A DNA stretch of 17,953 nucleotides from Ramicandelaber brevisporus. Lineage: Eukaryota > Kickxellomycota > Ramicandelaberales > Ramicandelaberaceae. Shown one piece after another: positions 7,101 through 14,051 of this stretch. The notes beneath the pieces were generated by a model, which worked only from the letters and a program-made list of their open reading frames with translations, made no database searches and was not told the origin of the DNA. The stretch lies in NCBI GenBank assembly GCA_025201865.1, contig MU602744.1:48045-65997 (forward strand), read 5' to 3'. A program made the translations under genes and the position numbers. Numbering within the stretch: position 1 is the stretch's first letter; the number at the start of each line of letters is the position of its first letter.

Positions 7101-9730
7101 CGTAAAACAAATCCAGTTGGATCGCATAAATCCCACACAAATGAACAGCCAGGAATATTAACCAATAGTGAATCGTCATTATCATCATTATCATCATTGT
7201 CATTGTCATTATTATTATTACTAATATTTTCAGTATTATTGTTGTTATTGTTATTGTTGCTATTACCATCATTCTGACGAGCCAATACAATTTGCTCAAG
7301 CTCATCAGCAGCCATAAATTCAGCCAATCGTTTAGTAGCAGCGACAGCCTCAATAGTAGATGCTAGAATCTCTGGGTAAACCTCAATGGGTTTTCTCAGC
7401 ACATTAAACAGCGCAATCATTGTAAACATAATCTCTGGCGTTAAAGAGCCTCTCGATTCGTCTCCAATGGCCACAAACAGAGTCAATACGGCAAATGATG
7501 ACAGGAATGGAACAGCCAATGCAAGTGTATATTGAATGGCATTGATAACTCCATATGAGCGCAATGCAGTTAATTCATACTCTTCTCTGATCTTAGTGAT
7601 TTTGGCACCAAATGCATCTTCCCACGCATTCATTTTAACCAGTCTAATGCCAGATATGATGTCAGAAAAGAGTCTTATACGCTGATCTTTGTAATGCAGT
7701 TGGCGTAATTGTAAACGGCGCATCGTGGTAACTAGCTGCTTATTGATGAACACAATGCCGACAACTACGAATGCACCAGCCAGACAGCTCCAACCAACAT
7801 TCAAGTAGAGTAAAGAGAGTGTAGCAATAATGAGCACAATGCAGCTCCACGCAGTTTGTGAACTAACTATAAACTGACGAATACGCTGGGCATCAACAGC
7901 AATGTGATTAGTAACTGCACCAACACTACCATCTACATTACTACTGGTACTACTGTCACTGCTGTCAATATCACCATCCTTGGAATCGGATGCAACATTC
8001 ACGGCCTGAGGAGCCAATCTCATTGCCTTACGATACACAGCCGTAGTCAGCGCTACATATACTCTCAGCGCAGCTCTGCTGGAGACATATGATGATCTGA
8101 AAAACACATTAGTCTGTGCAATTGTACCAGAATAGATAATTGCAGCCATTGTAAATCCAATCCATGGCGACTCTGGATGAGGCGAATCATATGATGCAAA
8201 GAATCCAATCATTCTCTGCAGCAAAATTGGCTGAAGCAGCGCCAGCATATCACGCAGTGTACGGAATGCGGCACCTTGTATCATGGTGGCACCATTGGTC
8301 TGCCAAAGCACTCTAATTAGCGGCCAGATTGAGCCAGGTTCGCTTGATGGATTTGTAGCATGTTCATGGTCCCAAACACGCTCAAACTCGTCAGCAATGC
8401 GACCTGCCTCGATATCAACAGGCAATGTCCACAAATCACTGAAAACCAAAGGACGCTCGCGACCAAGCGAAAGCAGCGGCGAAATCCAGCTAAAGGTAAA
8501 GTGACTGAACCAACCCGCAGACTCCTCGGGCGATTCCGACATGCTTGCTGATTTTGTTGAAGAATATTCGTTGCTGTTGTTATTGTGATTGTGAGAAGTC
8601 TGCACTGTTTCTGCAATTGACTCTGTGCTATGCTGCTGTTGTTGCTGCTGTTGCTGAGATACGGGTGATATGGGTGTAGCTGTAGCTGTTGAAGTTGTAG
8701 CTGACGGAGGCTGAATGTGCTGGAACGGATGCGGTGTGATAACAGCGGCCAACAGCACCACAAAAGACAATGCCGCACAAAGGGCCACCACGAGGTGTGC
8801 GCCGACGTTAACAGTGATTTCCACAGACTGTAGTAGTGCCGCACAATCGTTTGCCTTCGACATTGAGGAAGTTGGTGCCATGATGTGTTGCATCCGTGAA
8901 AAGAATCGACCTGCGCTGGTGATCACCCGTGCCATTCCACCTCCTCTTTCGCTGACGCCCTTCATCTCCATCTTCATCGTAATGGTGTGGTAATACGACG
9001 ATACATAAAAGATTGATGATGCGCATGACCCGGCCAGAAACCATAGCAAATGAGCCGGGGACACTGCCAGCTTGGAGAGTGACACTGTGTGAGAAGACGG
9101 GTGCTGTTGTTGCTGCTGTCGTCGCTGCTGTAGTTGTAGCTGTAGCTGACTGTCGTGACTGCCATTGCCTTTCGACGGAGTGGCGAGCCAGTGCTTGGAC
9201 CACCACGAGCCGGAATTTACAACTCGAATTGCCACGATCCAAGCGAGAGTTTCGATGCCGAGAAGAACTGATGCTTTCAAGGCAACGACAAAGGCGGTAG
9301 ACTGTGGTATAGCGGCTCTGCACTGCTGTGAGAGTGAGAGGGCAGCCAAAACAAGTGCACAGACAACTGCACTACAAAGGGACACTGTGGTCGAGATGAG
9401 AAGCAAGGTCCGAATCAGCCGCTTGCAATAGGCCGCTGTTGGGTGTCGACTGTTCAGCTCTGCCTCTTCTGCCTCCTCTACTACTTCTACTTCGCTAGAG
9501 TCGTCACTGTGAAGAGACTGTTGTTGTTGTTGTTGTTGTTGTTGTTGCTGCTGTTGTTGAGCGCCAGCTTGGCCACCCATGTTATCACTGCCACGAGCGT
9601 GCCGATAGCGATAGAGCAAGTGGAGACCAAGCAGGAAGGCTGGTGGAGTGGCACAGGCAAGGTGCACAGCTGCCTCATCTCCGTCAGCTAATCTCATAGC
9701 ACTGTCGAACGCTTGCTGGAGCACAAACAT
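4160..9730 (-). CDS. Full-length ABCC (MRP-type) ABC transporter with TMD0
   Basis: 1856 aa from the first ATG of the frame (9730). Order: TMD0 with about five hydrophobic segments (residues ~20-360), linker, TMD1 starting at GWFSHFTFSW (~405), NBD1 (~850-1070), TMD2, NBD2 (~1530-1850). NBD1 has Walker A GRVGSGKS (893-900), signature LSGGQ (997-1001) and Walker B VCLLDD, with Asp at the catalytic-base position as usual in ABCC proteins (degenerate site). NBD2 has Walker A GRTAAGKS (1593-1600), signature FSLGE (1753-1757), Walker B VILDEA and the AHR H-loop. Such proteins export glutathione, glucuronate or other conjugates, bile acids or drugs, often at the vacuolar membrane in fungi (Ycf1, Bpt1, Ybt1 class). 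Length exceeds the usual ~1500 aa because of low-complexity insertions: Q14 near residue 58, N/D-rich before NBD1, a Gln/Pro/Ser stretch inside NBD2. Family certain; substrate unknown. Confidence 0.93.
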   Translation of the reverse strand: MFVLQQAFDSAMRLADGDEAAVHLACATPPAFLLGLHLLYRYRHARGSDNMGGQAGAQQQQQQQQQQQQQQSLHSDDSSEVEVVEEAEEAELNSRHPTAAYCKRLIRTLLLISTTVSLCSAVVCALVLAALSLSQQCRAAIPQSTAFVVALKASVLLGIETLAWIVAIRVVNSGSWWSKHWLATPSKGNGSHDSQLQLQLQQRRQQQQQHPSSHTVSLSKLAVSPAHLLWFLAGSCASSIFYVSSYYHTITMKMEMKGVSERGGGMARVITSAGRFFSRMQHIMAPTSSMSKANDCAALLQSVEITVNVGAHLVVALCAALSFVVLLAAVITPHPFQHIQPPSATTSTATATPISPVSQQQQQQQQHSTESIAETVQTSHNHNNNSNEYSSTKSASMSESPEESAGWFSHFTFSWISPLLSLGRERPLVFSDLWTLPVDIEAGRIADEFERVWDHEHATNPSSEPGSIWPLIRVLWQTNGATMIQGAAFRTLRDMLALLQPILLQRMIGFFASYDSPHPESPWIGFTMAAIIYSGTIAQTNVFFRSSYVSSRAALRVYVALTTAVYRKAMRLAPQAVNVASDSKDGDIDSSDSSTSSNVDGSVGAVTNHIAVDAQRIRQFIVSSQTAWSCIVLIIATLSLLYLNVGWSCLAGAFVVVGIVFINKQLVTTMRRLQLRQLHYKDQRIRLFSDIISGIRLVKMNAWEDAFGAKITKIREEYELTALRSYGVINAIQYTLALAVPFLSSFAVLTLFVAIGDESRGSLTPEIMFTMIALFNVLRKPIEVYPEILASTIEAVAATKRLAEFMAADELEQIVLARQNDGNSNNNNNNNNTENISNNNNDNDNDDNDDNDDSLLVNIPGCSFVWDLCDPTGFVLRNIELTCKRGELVAFVGRVGSGKSSLLSAILGEMIRINSDSNVNSNSNDNSTSQLFFKGRLAYAPAQPWIMNATVKQNILFGRPFDADLYARTLDVCCLLPDLEAFPAYDETEIGERGVGLSGGQRARVSLARAVYSQPDVCLLDDVMSALDANVGRRVFEQVLGPNGILKNSTRLLVTHAIPFLKYCHNVCLMENGEIVESGNYNTFMNDEGDSKLQALVLEHGSESGYETTSSSTPSAECSRPQSPVELVSSASADATAVNTPSTSAVLELPSTNSTKTQVQQQQQQLLSHIAAASASGSRAAKGKLMTIEEHKKGRMSLKVYLSYIQLMSPHLMALYLVGVFIMQYANVGGTFWLKDWAMSKQKQDHSNKPLHHQHQYYYTTGSNFDSNWHNLAVYGYYGIVSSLAAFAQALLVWTVCAIRSSRITHQRMLKSILMSPVSWFDSTPQGRITNVASKDMDSIDSTLPNSLVAFFTTFTTAVAGMAAMVAAVPLLGVTVIPLAIILIRLQQYYLASTRELQRLVAVSRSPIFSHLQQSMGGAATIRAFAATKRFIQRNYSAVDANSKAEFLAMAASHSTRYHLVLVGNCFVFSACFLSVTSVVMFGTSGTFGVTSGQIALAITYALNAATGPLTQSTLKAADFEANLVSFERVTDYSKLPSEAPATIEDSRPPANWPACGGIEFRNYSMRYRPGLPLVLNNLSFRIHAGEKIGIVGRTAAGKSSTTSAMFRTVEAAEGSIVIDGLDISKMGLNDLRSRLSIIPQEPVLFEGTLRENLDPLNEHDDADIWKALESANIKSLAQQPQQPQQPLAHIPESAGTPQPEPEPNLNDEATETDALLPTAVTSSPSSTKLTASEPDELSLGLMTPVQSGGSNFSLGERQLICLARALLRRSRIVILDEATANVDAASDAGVQQAIRTDFKDCTVITIAHRINTILDSSRVLVLDHGRVIEFDSPEHLLANPNSAFSGLVREAGILA
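7160..7262 (-). repeat. AT-rich trinucleotide tract encoding an Asn/Asp linker before NBD1
   Basis: Degenerate ATT/ATC/GTT triplets on the plus strand encode an Asn/Asp-rich segment of about 35 residues on the minus strand. It joins the end of TMD1 to NBD1 of the ABC transporter. The position, between folded domains, suggests it is tolerated as a flexible linker. Confidence 0.8.
9518..9559 (-). repeat. CAA/CAG tract encoding Q14 in ABC transporter TMD0
   Basis: Fourteen consecutive TTG/CTG triplets on the plus strand, mostly TTG, give fourteen glutamines (residues ~58-71). They fall in the loop between the first two TMD0 helices, followed by a very acidic segment. Confidence 0.88.
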
Positions 9731-10022
9731 AGTTGAATGGACAGTGCCAACGAGGAGGGTGGATGGAAGCTTATAGACGGGGGGAAAGCACAGTCGAAGG
9801 AATATGGAGCTGAAAGCGTTTATGCAAAAGGAAGAACAAGAACTGAACTGAACTTCCGACGGAAGGAAATATGTGAAGGAAGTGAAATGGAAGAACGGCA
9901 ACAAACAGCAAAAATCAACGCCATCGAAGCCCCGCCTTTTCCGCTCGCAATCAGATCGAAACAGCAACGCATCTTTGATTCGATGGAAGTGACAGTCAAC
10001 TCCACTACCATGAGTATCGTCA

Positions 10023-10028
10023 TTTATT
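10023..10028 (-). terminator. AATAAA poly(A) signal candidate for the OSBP gene
   Basis: TTTATT on the plus strand reads AATAAA on the minus strand, about 205 nt past the OSBP stop codon. It is the only canonical hexamer I see on that strand in the gap. Confidence 0.45.
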
Positions 10029-10206
10029 GTTCATAATCCATTGCTCGTAGTATAAGAGAGTGTTTAAACTGACGGCATCTAGAGTTCATTAGTGTAAAGT
10101 TTAAAAAAAGAGTAATGCCTTTGGTGGTGCGACTAAACAAACAAGTCAGCACAAGTAAAAACGATCTGCCCAAAAGCACGATACAAAGAGAAGAAAGGAG
10201 GATGGA

Positions 10207-10230
10207 GGGGGGGGGAGAAAGGGAGAGGGG
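10207..10230 (+). other. G-quadruplex-capable tract next to the OSBP stop codon
   Basis: A run of nine G (10207-10215) is followed by GGG (10221-10223) and GGGG (10227-10230), satisfying a four-run G3 pattern with loops of 1-7 nt. It lies directly beside the OSBP stop codon (10232-10234). The G-rich strand is the template strand, so the mRNA is C-rich here. Confidence 0.5.
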
Positions 10231-10231
10231 A

Positions 10232-11986
10232 TTAGTAGATGTCGTCAACATTGGACCACTTGCCGCCATTACCAACGGCATCTTCGCGCTCCTTCCAGTA
10301 TTGATCAAGGAATCGCCAGTATGGCTCATTAGTGTCAGCCTCTACATCCTTGACAAACCAGCGTGGCTTCCACTCTTCCGCTGCAGCATCGGCAGCAGTG
10401 GCCATGCCGTTACTGTTTCCATTAGCAGCAGCAGCAGCAGCAAGAGCAGCAGCACGGGCCTTGCGCTTGGTACGCTGCTTCTCTTCGACACGGTTCTTCT
10501 CGGAAGATGCCTTCTCATACTCTCCAATCTCGAGCATTGCTTGATCAGGGCGGAATCGCGAGTCAGTTGGGCACAGATATGGACGCAGTTTATCAGGCAG
10601 GTCGTTCAAAGTCGCGGCAAATGGAGTGACTCGGAAATGCGATCCATTCGGGTTGATGCCAGCCTTCTGCGACGGCGGAACACGCCACAGCAGCAGAGCC
10701 TCGGTTGGCTTGTTAGTTGGCTCACAGCTCGAGCGCTGCATGAGAGCGAGAATGTTGTAGTTGGTGCCATCGGTGAACAGAGTGTCATCGACATCCTTGT
10801 CCTTGAGAGACGACAGGGCAGGAAGAGAGGACTGTGCCTGAGAGGGCTGCGGCGCAGGAGTTGACGACTGAGAGGCGCTTCGGCCAAGCAGACTGCCCCA
10901 GTACGACGTCTTTGGAGTGGCAGCGGCAGAGTTCGACGCAGAGCCAGTTGAAGCCAGAGACACAGATGATGAAGAAGGACCCTTGGCCGAGTACAGAGAT
11001 GGCGACGATGTGCTGGATGAAGATGGACTGACACCCGGAATTCGACGAGCAATCAACCTCTCGCTCCACTTGCCATAAATCTCCCAGCAAACACGGCCGC
11101 TTCCATCCTTGGCCACGCCTTCAATGATTTGCGGGCTTGATGAATCCAGCCAGCCTGGCTCCTTAAACTTGAGCTCAACAACGTCACCAGTGCGGTGGTT
11201 GGTCACAATCATGTCGCCATGGTGGTCCATCCACGGCGATCCAGTAATCAACCCCTTAACAGTGGTGGTGACCTTCTTCCACGAATAATGCTCAGTGATG
11301 ACTTTAACCGAGTCGCCATCTCCCGCCGGCTGCTGCACTTTGAGTTCAACGTGAGATACACCCTGCGGCAAGATGTCGAAGCCTTTGAGACCCAGCTTTG
11401 ATTTGACATTGACCTCCGCGTAGAACTGGTAGCGCGGGGAGTCACAGTGACAAGCGCTGATCGGCGGATGATGTGACACTTGCTCGGACACATAACGATA
11501 CTCGCGGTCTGGTCTCACGTACTCAAATGTCTCGCCCAGCAAGGGATTGAATGGCTTTGCCACTCTGCCCTCGGTGCTCGAGTAGTTTGACATTGCCCAC
11601 GCGGCTACCCACATGGTGCGCTCAAGAGAGTCCGAGCTGCGGGTGGCTGCAATGTCGAGCAGCTCAGCAAACTCCATGTCTTCGGCCATGCGCTGCAGCA
11701 TGGATGTGGGCTCGTTGAACAAGACAGGCACGCTGATGCGAGAGAGGTCTTGGCCAATGGCATTCTTCAGGATGGCCCAGAATGAGAAGGATGGTCGCTC
11801 GGTGACGGGTGCTGGCAGAGCCTGTCGCAGACCGAGATCCAGGGCAGTGCCAACAAGCTGGACAGAGCCGGTGCGTCTGCGAGCAGCCTCGGTGAGTGCC
11901 TCGGTGGTTTCGGCAGTTGCCTTTGCGTCGGGCAGGTAGCCGCGGTATGAGGCAACAAGAGACGTGGCGAAGTCGGCTTCAGACAT
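10232..11986 (-). CDS. Oxysterol-binding protein-related lipid-transfer protein (ORD only)
   Basis: 584 aa from the first ATG (11986); the frame continues 20 codons upstream without an ATG. The family fingerprint EQVSHHPP is at residues 168-175, preceded by FNEPTSMLQRMAEDMEF and KPFNPLLGETFEY, all typical of the OSBP ligand-binding domain. Such proteins exchange sterol or phosphatidylserine for PI4P at membrane contact sites. The C-terminal part is recognisable: LLWRVPP, LCPTDSRFRPD, WKPRWF, YWKERE. No PH domain, ankyrin repeats, GOLD domain or evident FFAT motif is seen, so it is a short ORP, although the core resembles Osh1-3/OSBP more than Osh4. Two insertions interrupt the domain: a Ser/Ala-rich one at about 316-430 and a poly-Ala/Asn stretch at about 510-540. 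There is no signal peptide or membrane segment, so it is probably cytosolic and peripheral to membranes. Confidence 0.93.
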   Translation of the reverse strand: MSEADFATSLVASYRGYLPDAKATAETTEALTEAARRRTGSVQLVGTALDLGLRQALPAPVTERPSFSFWAILKNAIGQDLSRISVPVLFNEPTSMLQRMAEDMEFAELLDIAATRSSDSLERTMWVAAWAMSNYSSTEGRVAKPFNPLLGETFEYVRPDREYRYVSEQVSHHPPISACHCDSPRYQFYAEVNVKSKLGLKGFDILPQGVSHVELKVQQPAGDGDSVKVITEHYSWKKVTTTVKGLITGSPWMDHHGDMIVTNHRTGDVVELKFKEPGWLDSSSPQIIEGVAKDGSGRVCWEIYGKWSERLIARRIPGVSPSSSSTSSPSLYSAKGPSSSSVSLASTGSASNSAAATPKTSYWGSLLGRSASQSSTPAPQPSQAQSSLPALSSLKDKDVDDTLFTDGTNYNILALMQRSSCEPTNKPTEALLLWRVPPSQKAGINPNGSHFRVTPFAATLNDLPDKLRPYLCPTDSRFRPDQAMLEIGEYEKASSEKNRVEEKQRTKRKARAAALAAAAAANGNSNGMATAADAAAEEWKPRWFVKDVEADTNEPYWRFLDQYWKEREDAVGNGGKWSNVDDIY

Positions 11987-12198
11987 TACTCGAGGGAAAG
12001 GAACAGCGTGGTGGTTGTCGATTAGGAGGGTAGAGACAGATTTCAAACGTGTGCTAGGGCGGAGATGAGCAGAAACACGCCAGGTCGGAAGCCTCTCAAA
12101 TTGAAAAAATGAAAAAAGAAAAACAAGTCTATAAGAACAAGTGGATGAAAGAATGAATGGGTGAATAGGTGAATGAGTGAAAGAAAGGATGGAGAAGG

Positions 12199-12214
12199 AG
12201 AGAGAGAGAGAGAA
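12199..12214 (+). repeat. (GA)8 microsatellite
   Basis: Eight uninterrupted GA dinucleotides in a purine-rich stretch, about 215-230 nt upstream of the OSBP start; CT-rich on the OSBP sense strand. Confidence 0.85.
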
Positions 12215-12489
12215 GAAAGGCGCAATGAGACGGGATGGATGTTGGTGGACGTGTCGGTTAAACTAAAGGAAGATGTGCTCATGCGAGCATCCCTCCGCAC
12301 TTGACCATCGGACGCAGACCAATGTGCGGAACGAAGGCTGGCTGGCTGGATTGGAAGTGGGGTTGTGGACGGACTTCGACAATCGAATGTCACTCGCACA
12401 TCATTGTATGGGCAACCCCATCCCAATGGAAAAAATAATGTAAAATAAAACAAACAGCCCTGCACGCATGCTGGTTGGTGTGAGTGATT

Positions 12490-12505
12490 GAGTGAGTGAG
12501 TGAGT
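12490..12505 (+). repeat. (GAGT)4 microsatellite
   Basis: Four GAGT units followed by GT-rich sequence, 71-86 nt past the phosphatase stop. On the minus strand it reads as ACTC repeats, similar in style to the plus-strand CTCA/CTCATT repeats upstream of the thioredoxin gene. Confidence 0.8.
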
Positions 12506-12575
12506 GTGTGTTGGCGTGTGTGCGTGCTCGTATGTGTGCATCTATCTCGTTGTACGCAAATAAACTGAACATCCT

Positions 12576-12918
12576 TCAAAGACCCTCTAAACTTAGAGCT
12601 TGAATGAGCTCTGATAGCTCAATGGTCTCCTCAACGACCACCAATTCATTCTCGTCTTCTTCAATGGACTTCAGACCACTCGATGCAGTGCCGGCAATAC
12701 CACGTCCGTGCCGTCTACCACCTGTGGATACATTCTGCTGTGGTTGATTATGATGAGGACTGCTGTTCGATGATGGATGGAGCTTACTGCTCTGTGACGA
12801 TGCTGAAACAGGTGGGGATGACGAAGATGATACCTGTTTTGATGAGAGTTGTTTGTCATCAGTAGAGTCGAGAGGAGTGGCGGCGTGGACAGTCACGGGC
12901 GGTGCTTGTCCCGTTGTA

Positions 12919-12957
<39 letters not shown>

Positions 12958-13931
12958 TCATTAGGTTGGGGACTGGCACTAGAAGGTGGTTGCCTGTCGG
13001 CTGAGACTGACACTTGTTGAATAGCCGTTGAAGTGGCCATTCCGCCTGTAGATTGAGCCTGATTGGGCTCGTGGCTCTTTGACCTTCGTGGAAGTGCACT
13101 GCCATCAACCGCACTAACAATCACAACATCTTCGCCATATTCGATGAATGGAACCCAACAGTCATAATCACTGTCATTAGCATCATTAGCAGGTCGAAGT
13201 GCCAGTCTCATCAATCTCTCCGAGTCCTCCGAGGCTCGCTCAATGCCGTTCAATCCATGAAGCTCCAGTGCACCTTCCGTGTCCGTCACCACTTCATACC
13301 CAATCTTCTTTGCCTCTTTCCGACCAGGCGGCCATTCACCAGCTTTGGTGGCTCTCTTCCTAACCAAGTACCCAGTCACCGGCACTGGATGTCCATACAT
13401 TTCCGCTCGCAAAGTCGGCAGCATTAGCCAGCTCGGTGCAGCACATGGCATAGTCACACCGCTCGCCATCCACATCTCATCCACCAGCTCTTGCTCCTCC
13501 TCAGTAACTTCCTGGTCATCGATATACCTCATAAACTCTGCATGTCGACTTCGAATCGGCCATCTGCACAGCCTCCTCAGTGCCATCAGCACCAGCCCCG
13601 TGTTTCGCGACCCATCCAAACAATGAATGTAAACTGGATAATTGCGTGGATCAATCAGAATGTTGATGGCTGTCGAGAGTGTTTCTAGAGTGACGGGAAG
13701 CGTGCCAGACTCTCGGTATGGTCCAGTTTCGATGTGATGGATGGTAATGTTGCGATCACGGTAAAAGTCGGTCACTGCAGCGGCTGGCTGAACACTGGAC
13801 GGAACCAGAGCGACAACTGTGCGTAGATCGAGCGTCTCGAGGAATGGAACGTTATCAGCGCGAGGAAACCCGCCTCTAAACACACCGTCCTCAACGATGC
13901 TGAAGCGCGATGTTGGCCACAGTTTGGTCAT
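12576..13931 (-). CDS. Siw14/OCA-like atypical dual-specificity phosphatase family protein, catalytic Arg replaced
   Basis: 451 aa; ATG at 13931, TGA at 12576. Residues 8-170 match the fungal/plant PFA-DSP family (Siw14, Oca1): FSIVEDGVFRGGFPR at the start, then PVYIHCLDGSRNTG. Siw14 itself hydrolyses inositol pyrophosphates; OCA relatives act in signalling and oxidant-induced arrest. The P-loop is aligned without gaps by its flanks (H-C at 103-104, T-G at 111-112). The canonical HCxxGxxRT becomes HCLDGSRNT: Cys104 is kept, but the Arg of C-x5-R is Asn110, with an Arg one residue earlier. That predicts weak or no phosphatase activity, or a scaffold role like the non-canonical OCA proteins. 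About 280 further residues are mostly disordered, with an 11-Ala run (~327-337), Ser/Pro stretches and an acidic C-terminus. Its start lies only 120 bp past the SDR stop. Fold confident; activity doubtful. Confidence 0.85.
12921..12953 (-). repeat. (GCA)11 tract encoding poly-Ala in the Siw14-like protein
   Basis: Eleven uninterrupted TGC triplets on the plus strand, i.e. GCA codons on the minus strand (residues ~327-337), flanked by ACA and GTT codons. Unlike the J-protein tracts it is pure, so length variation between isolates is likely. Confidence 0.9.
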
Positions 13932-13942
13932 CCACTTTGCTG

Positions 13943-13954
13943 TTTTTTTTTTTT
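13943..13954 (-). promoter_or_regulatory. Poly(dA) tract just upstream of the Siw14-like gene
   Basis: T12 on the plus strand (A12 on the sense strand) ends 11 nt before the ATG, with TATAA immediately upstream on the sense strand. Poly(dA:dT) tracts exclude nucleosomes in fungal promoters, which fits the very short 120 bp gap. It also follows the SDR poly(A) signal by 30 nt, so it could instead mark an old poly(A) insertion. Confidence 0.45.
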
Positions 13955-13984
13955 ATAATTTGACGAGTCGTGAGTAATAGGCAC

Positions 13985-13990
13985 TTTATT
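13985..13990 (-). terminator. AATAAA poly(A) signal of the SDR gene
   Basis: TTTATT on the plus strand reads AATAAA on the minus strand, about 62 nt past the SDR stop. It is a textbook position and the only hexamer in the gap. Confidence 0.6.
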
Positions 13991-14051
13991 GTTTCCTTGT
14001 TTTTCAAACTGTCTAATGTGAATAGTGACGATGATGTTGTTGTTATATCTT

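Larger units (their letters stand above)
9731..10231. other. Intergenic: ABC transporter promoter/leader and OSBP 3' UTR
   Basis: A 501 bp gap between tandem minus-strand genes. The half next to the ABC start is CT-rich on the sense strand (complement of about 9780-9900), as is common in fungal promoters. A weak TATAAG lies on the minus strand at 9775-9770. The half next to OSBP holds a G-rich tract and a minus-strand AATAAA, listed separately. The open frame upstream of 9730 has no ATG. Confidence 0.55.
11987..12575. other. Intergenic: OSBP promoter/leader and phosphatase 3' UTR, microsatellite-rich
   Basis: A 589 bp gap between tandem minus-strand genes. It holds degenerate GAAT/GAGT tetranucleotides (12150-12185), a (GA)8 run (12199-12214), a GGCT triplet repeat near 12339-12352 and (GAGT)4 running into GT-rich sequence (12490-12535). 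On the OSBP sense strand all of these are CT/CA-rich. Minus-strand frames here are open only because of that composition and lack an ATG, so no gene is called. No canonical minus-strand AATAAA was found. Confidence 0.55.

Noticed and set aside
9731-9967. N-terminal extension of the ABC transporter by 79 codons
   Set aside because: It would need a TTG start; the first ATG is at 9730 and gives a TMD0 of normal layout.
10115-10864. 249-codon plus-strand frame opposite the end of OSBP
   Set aside because: It overlaps a well-supported OSBP domain on the other strand, runs across the G-rich tract and shows no recognisable motif.
11987-12579. Extension of OSBP to 12046 and a His/Thr/Ser-rich frame over 12043-12579
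   Set aside because: Both begin at TTG. The latter is the translation of GAGT/GT microsatellites and has no ATG supporting it.
10232-13931. Functional cluster of OSBP and Siw14-like protein around phosphoinositide/inositol phosphate metabolism
   Set aside because: They are adjacent and both linked by family to inositol phosphate chemistry, but eukaryotic neighbours are often unrelated and the phosphatase is probably inactive; nothing in the sequence ties them together.
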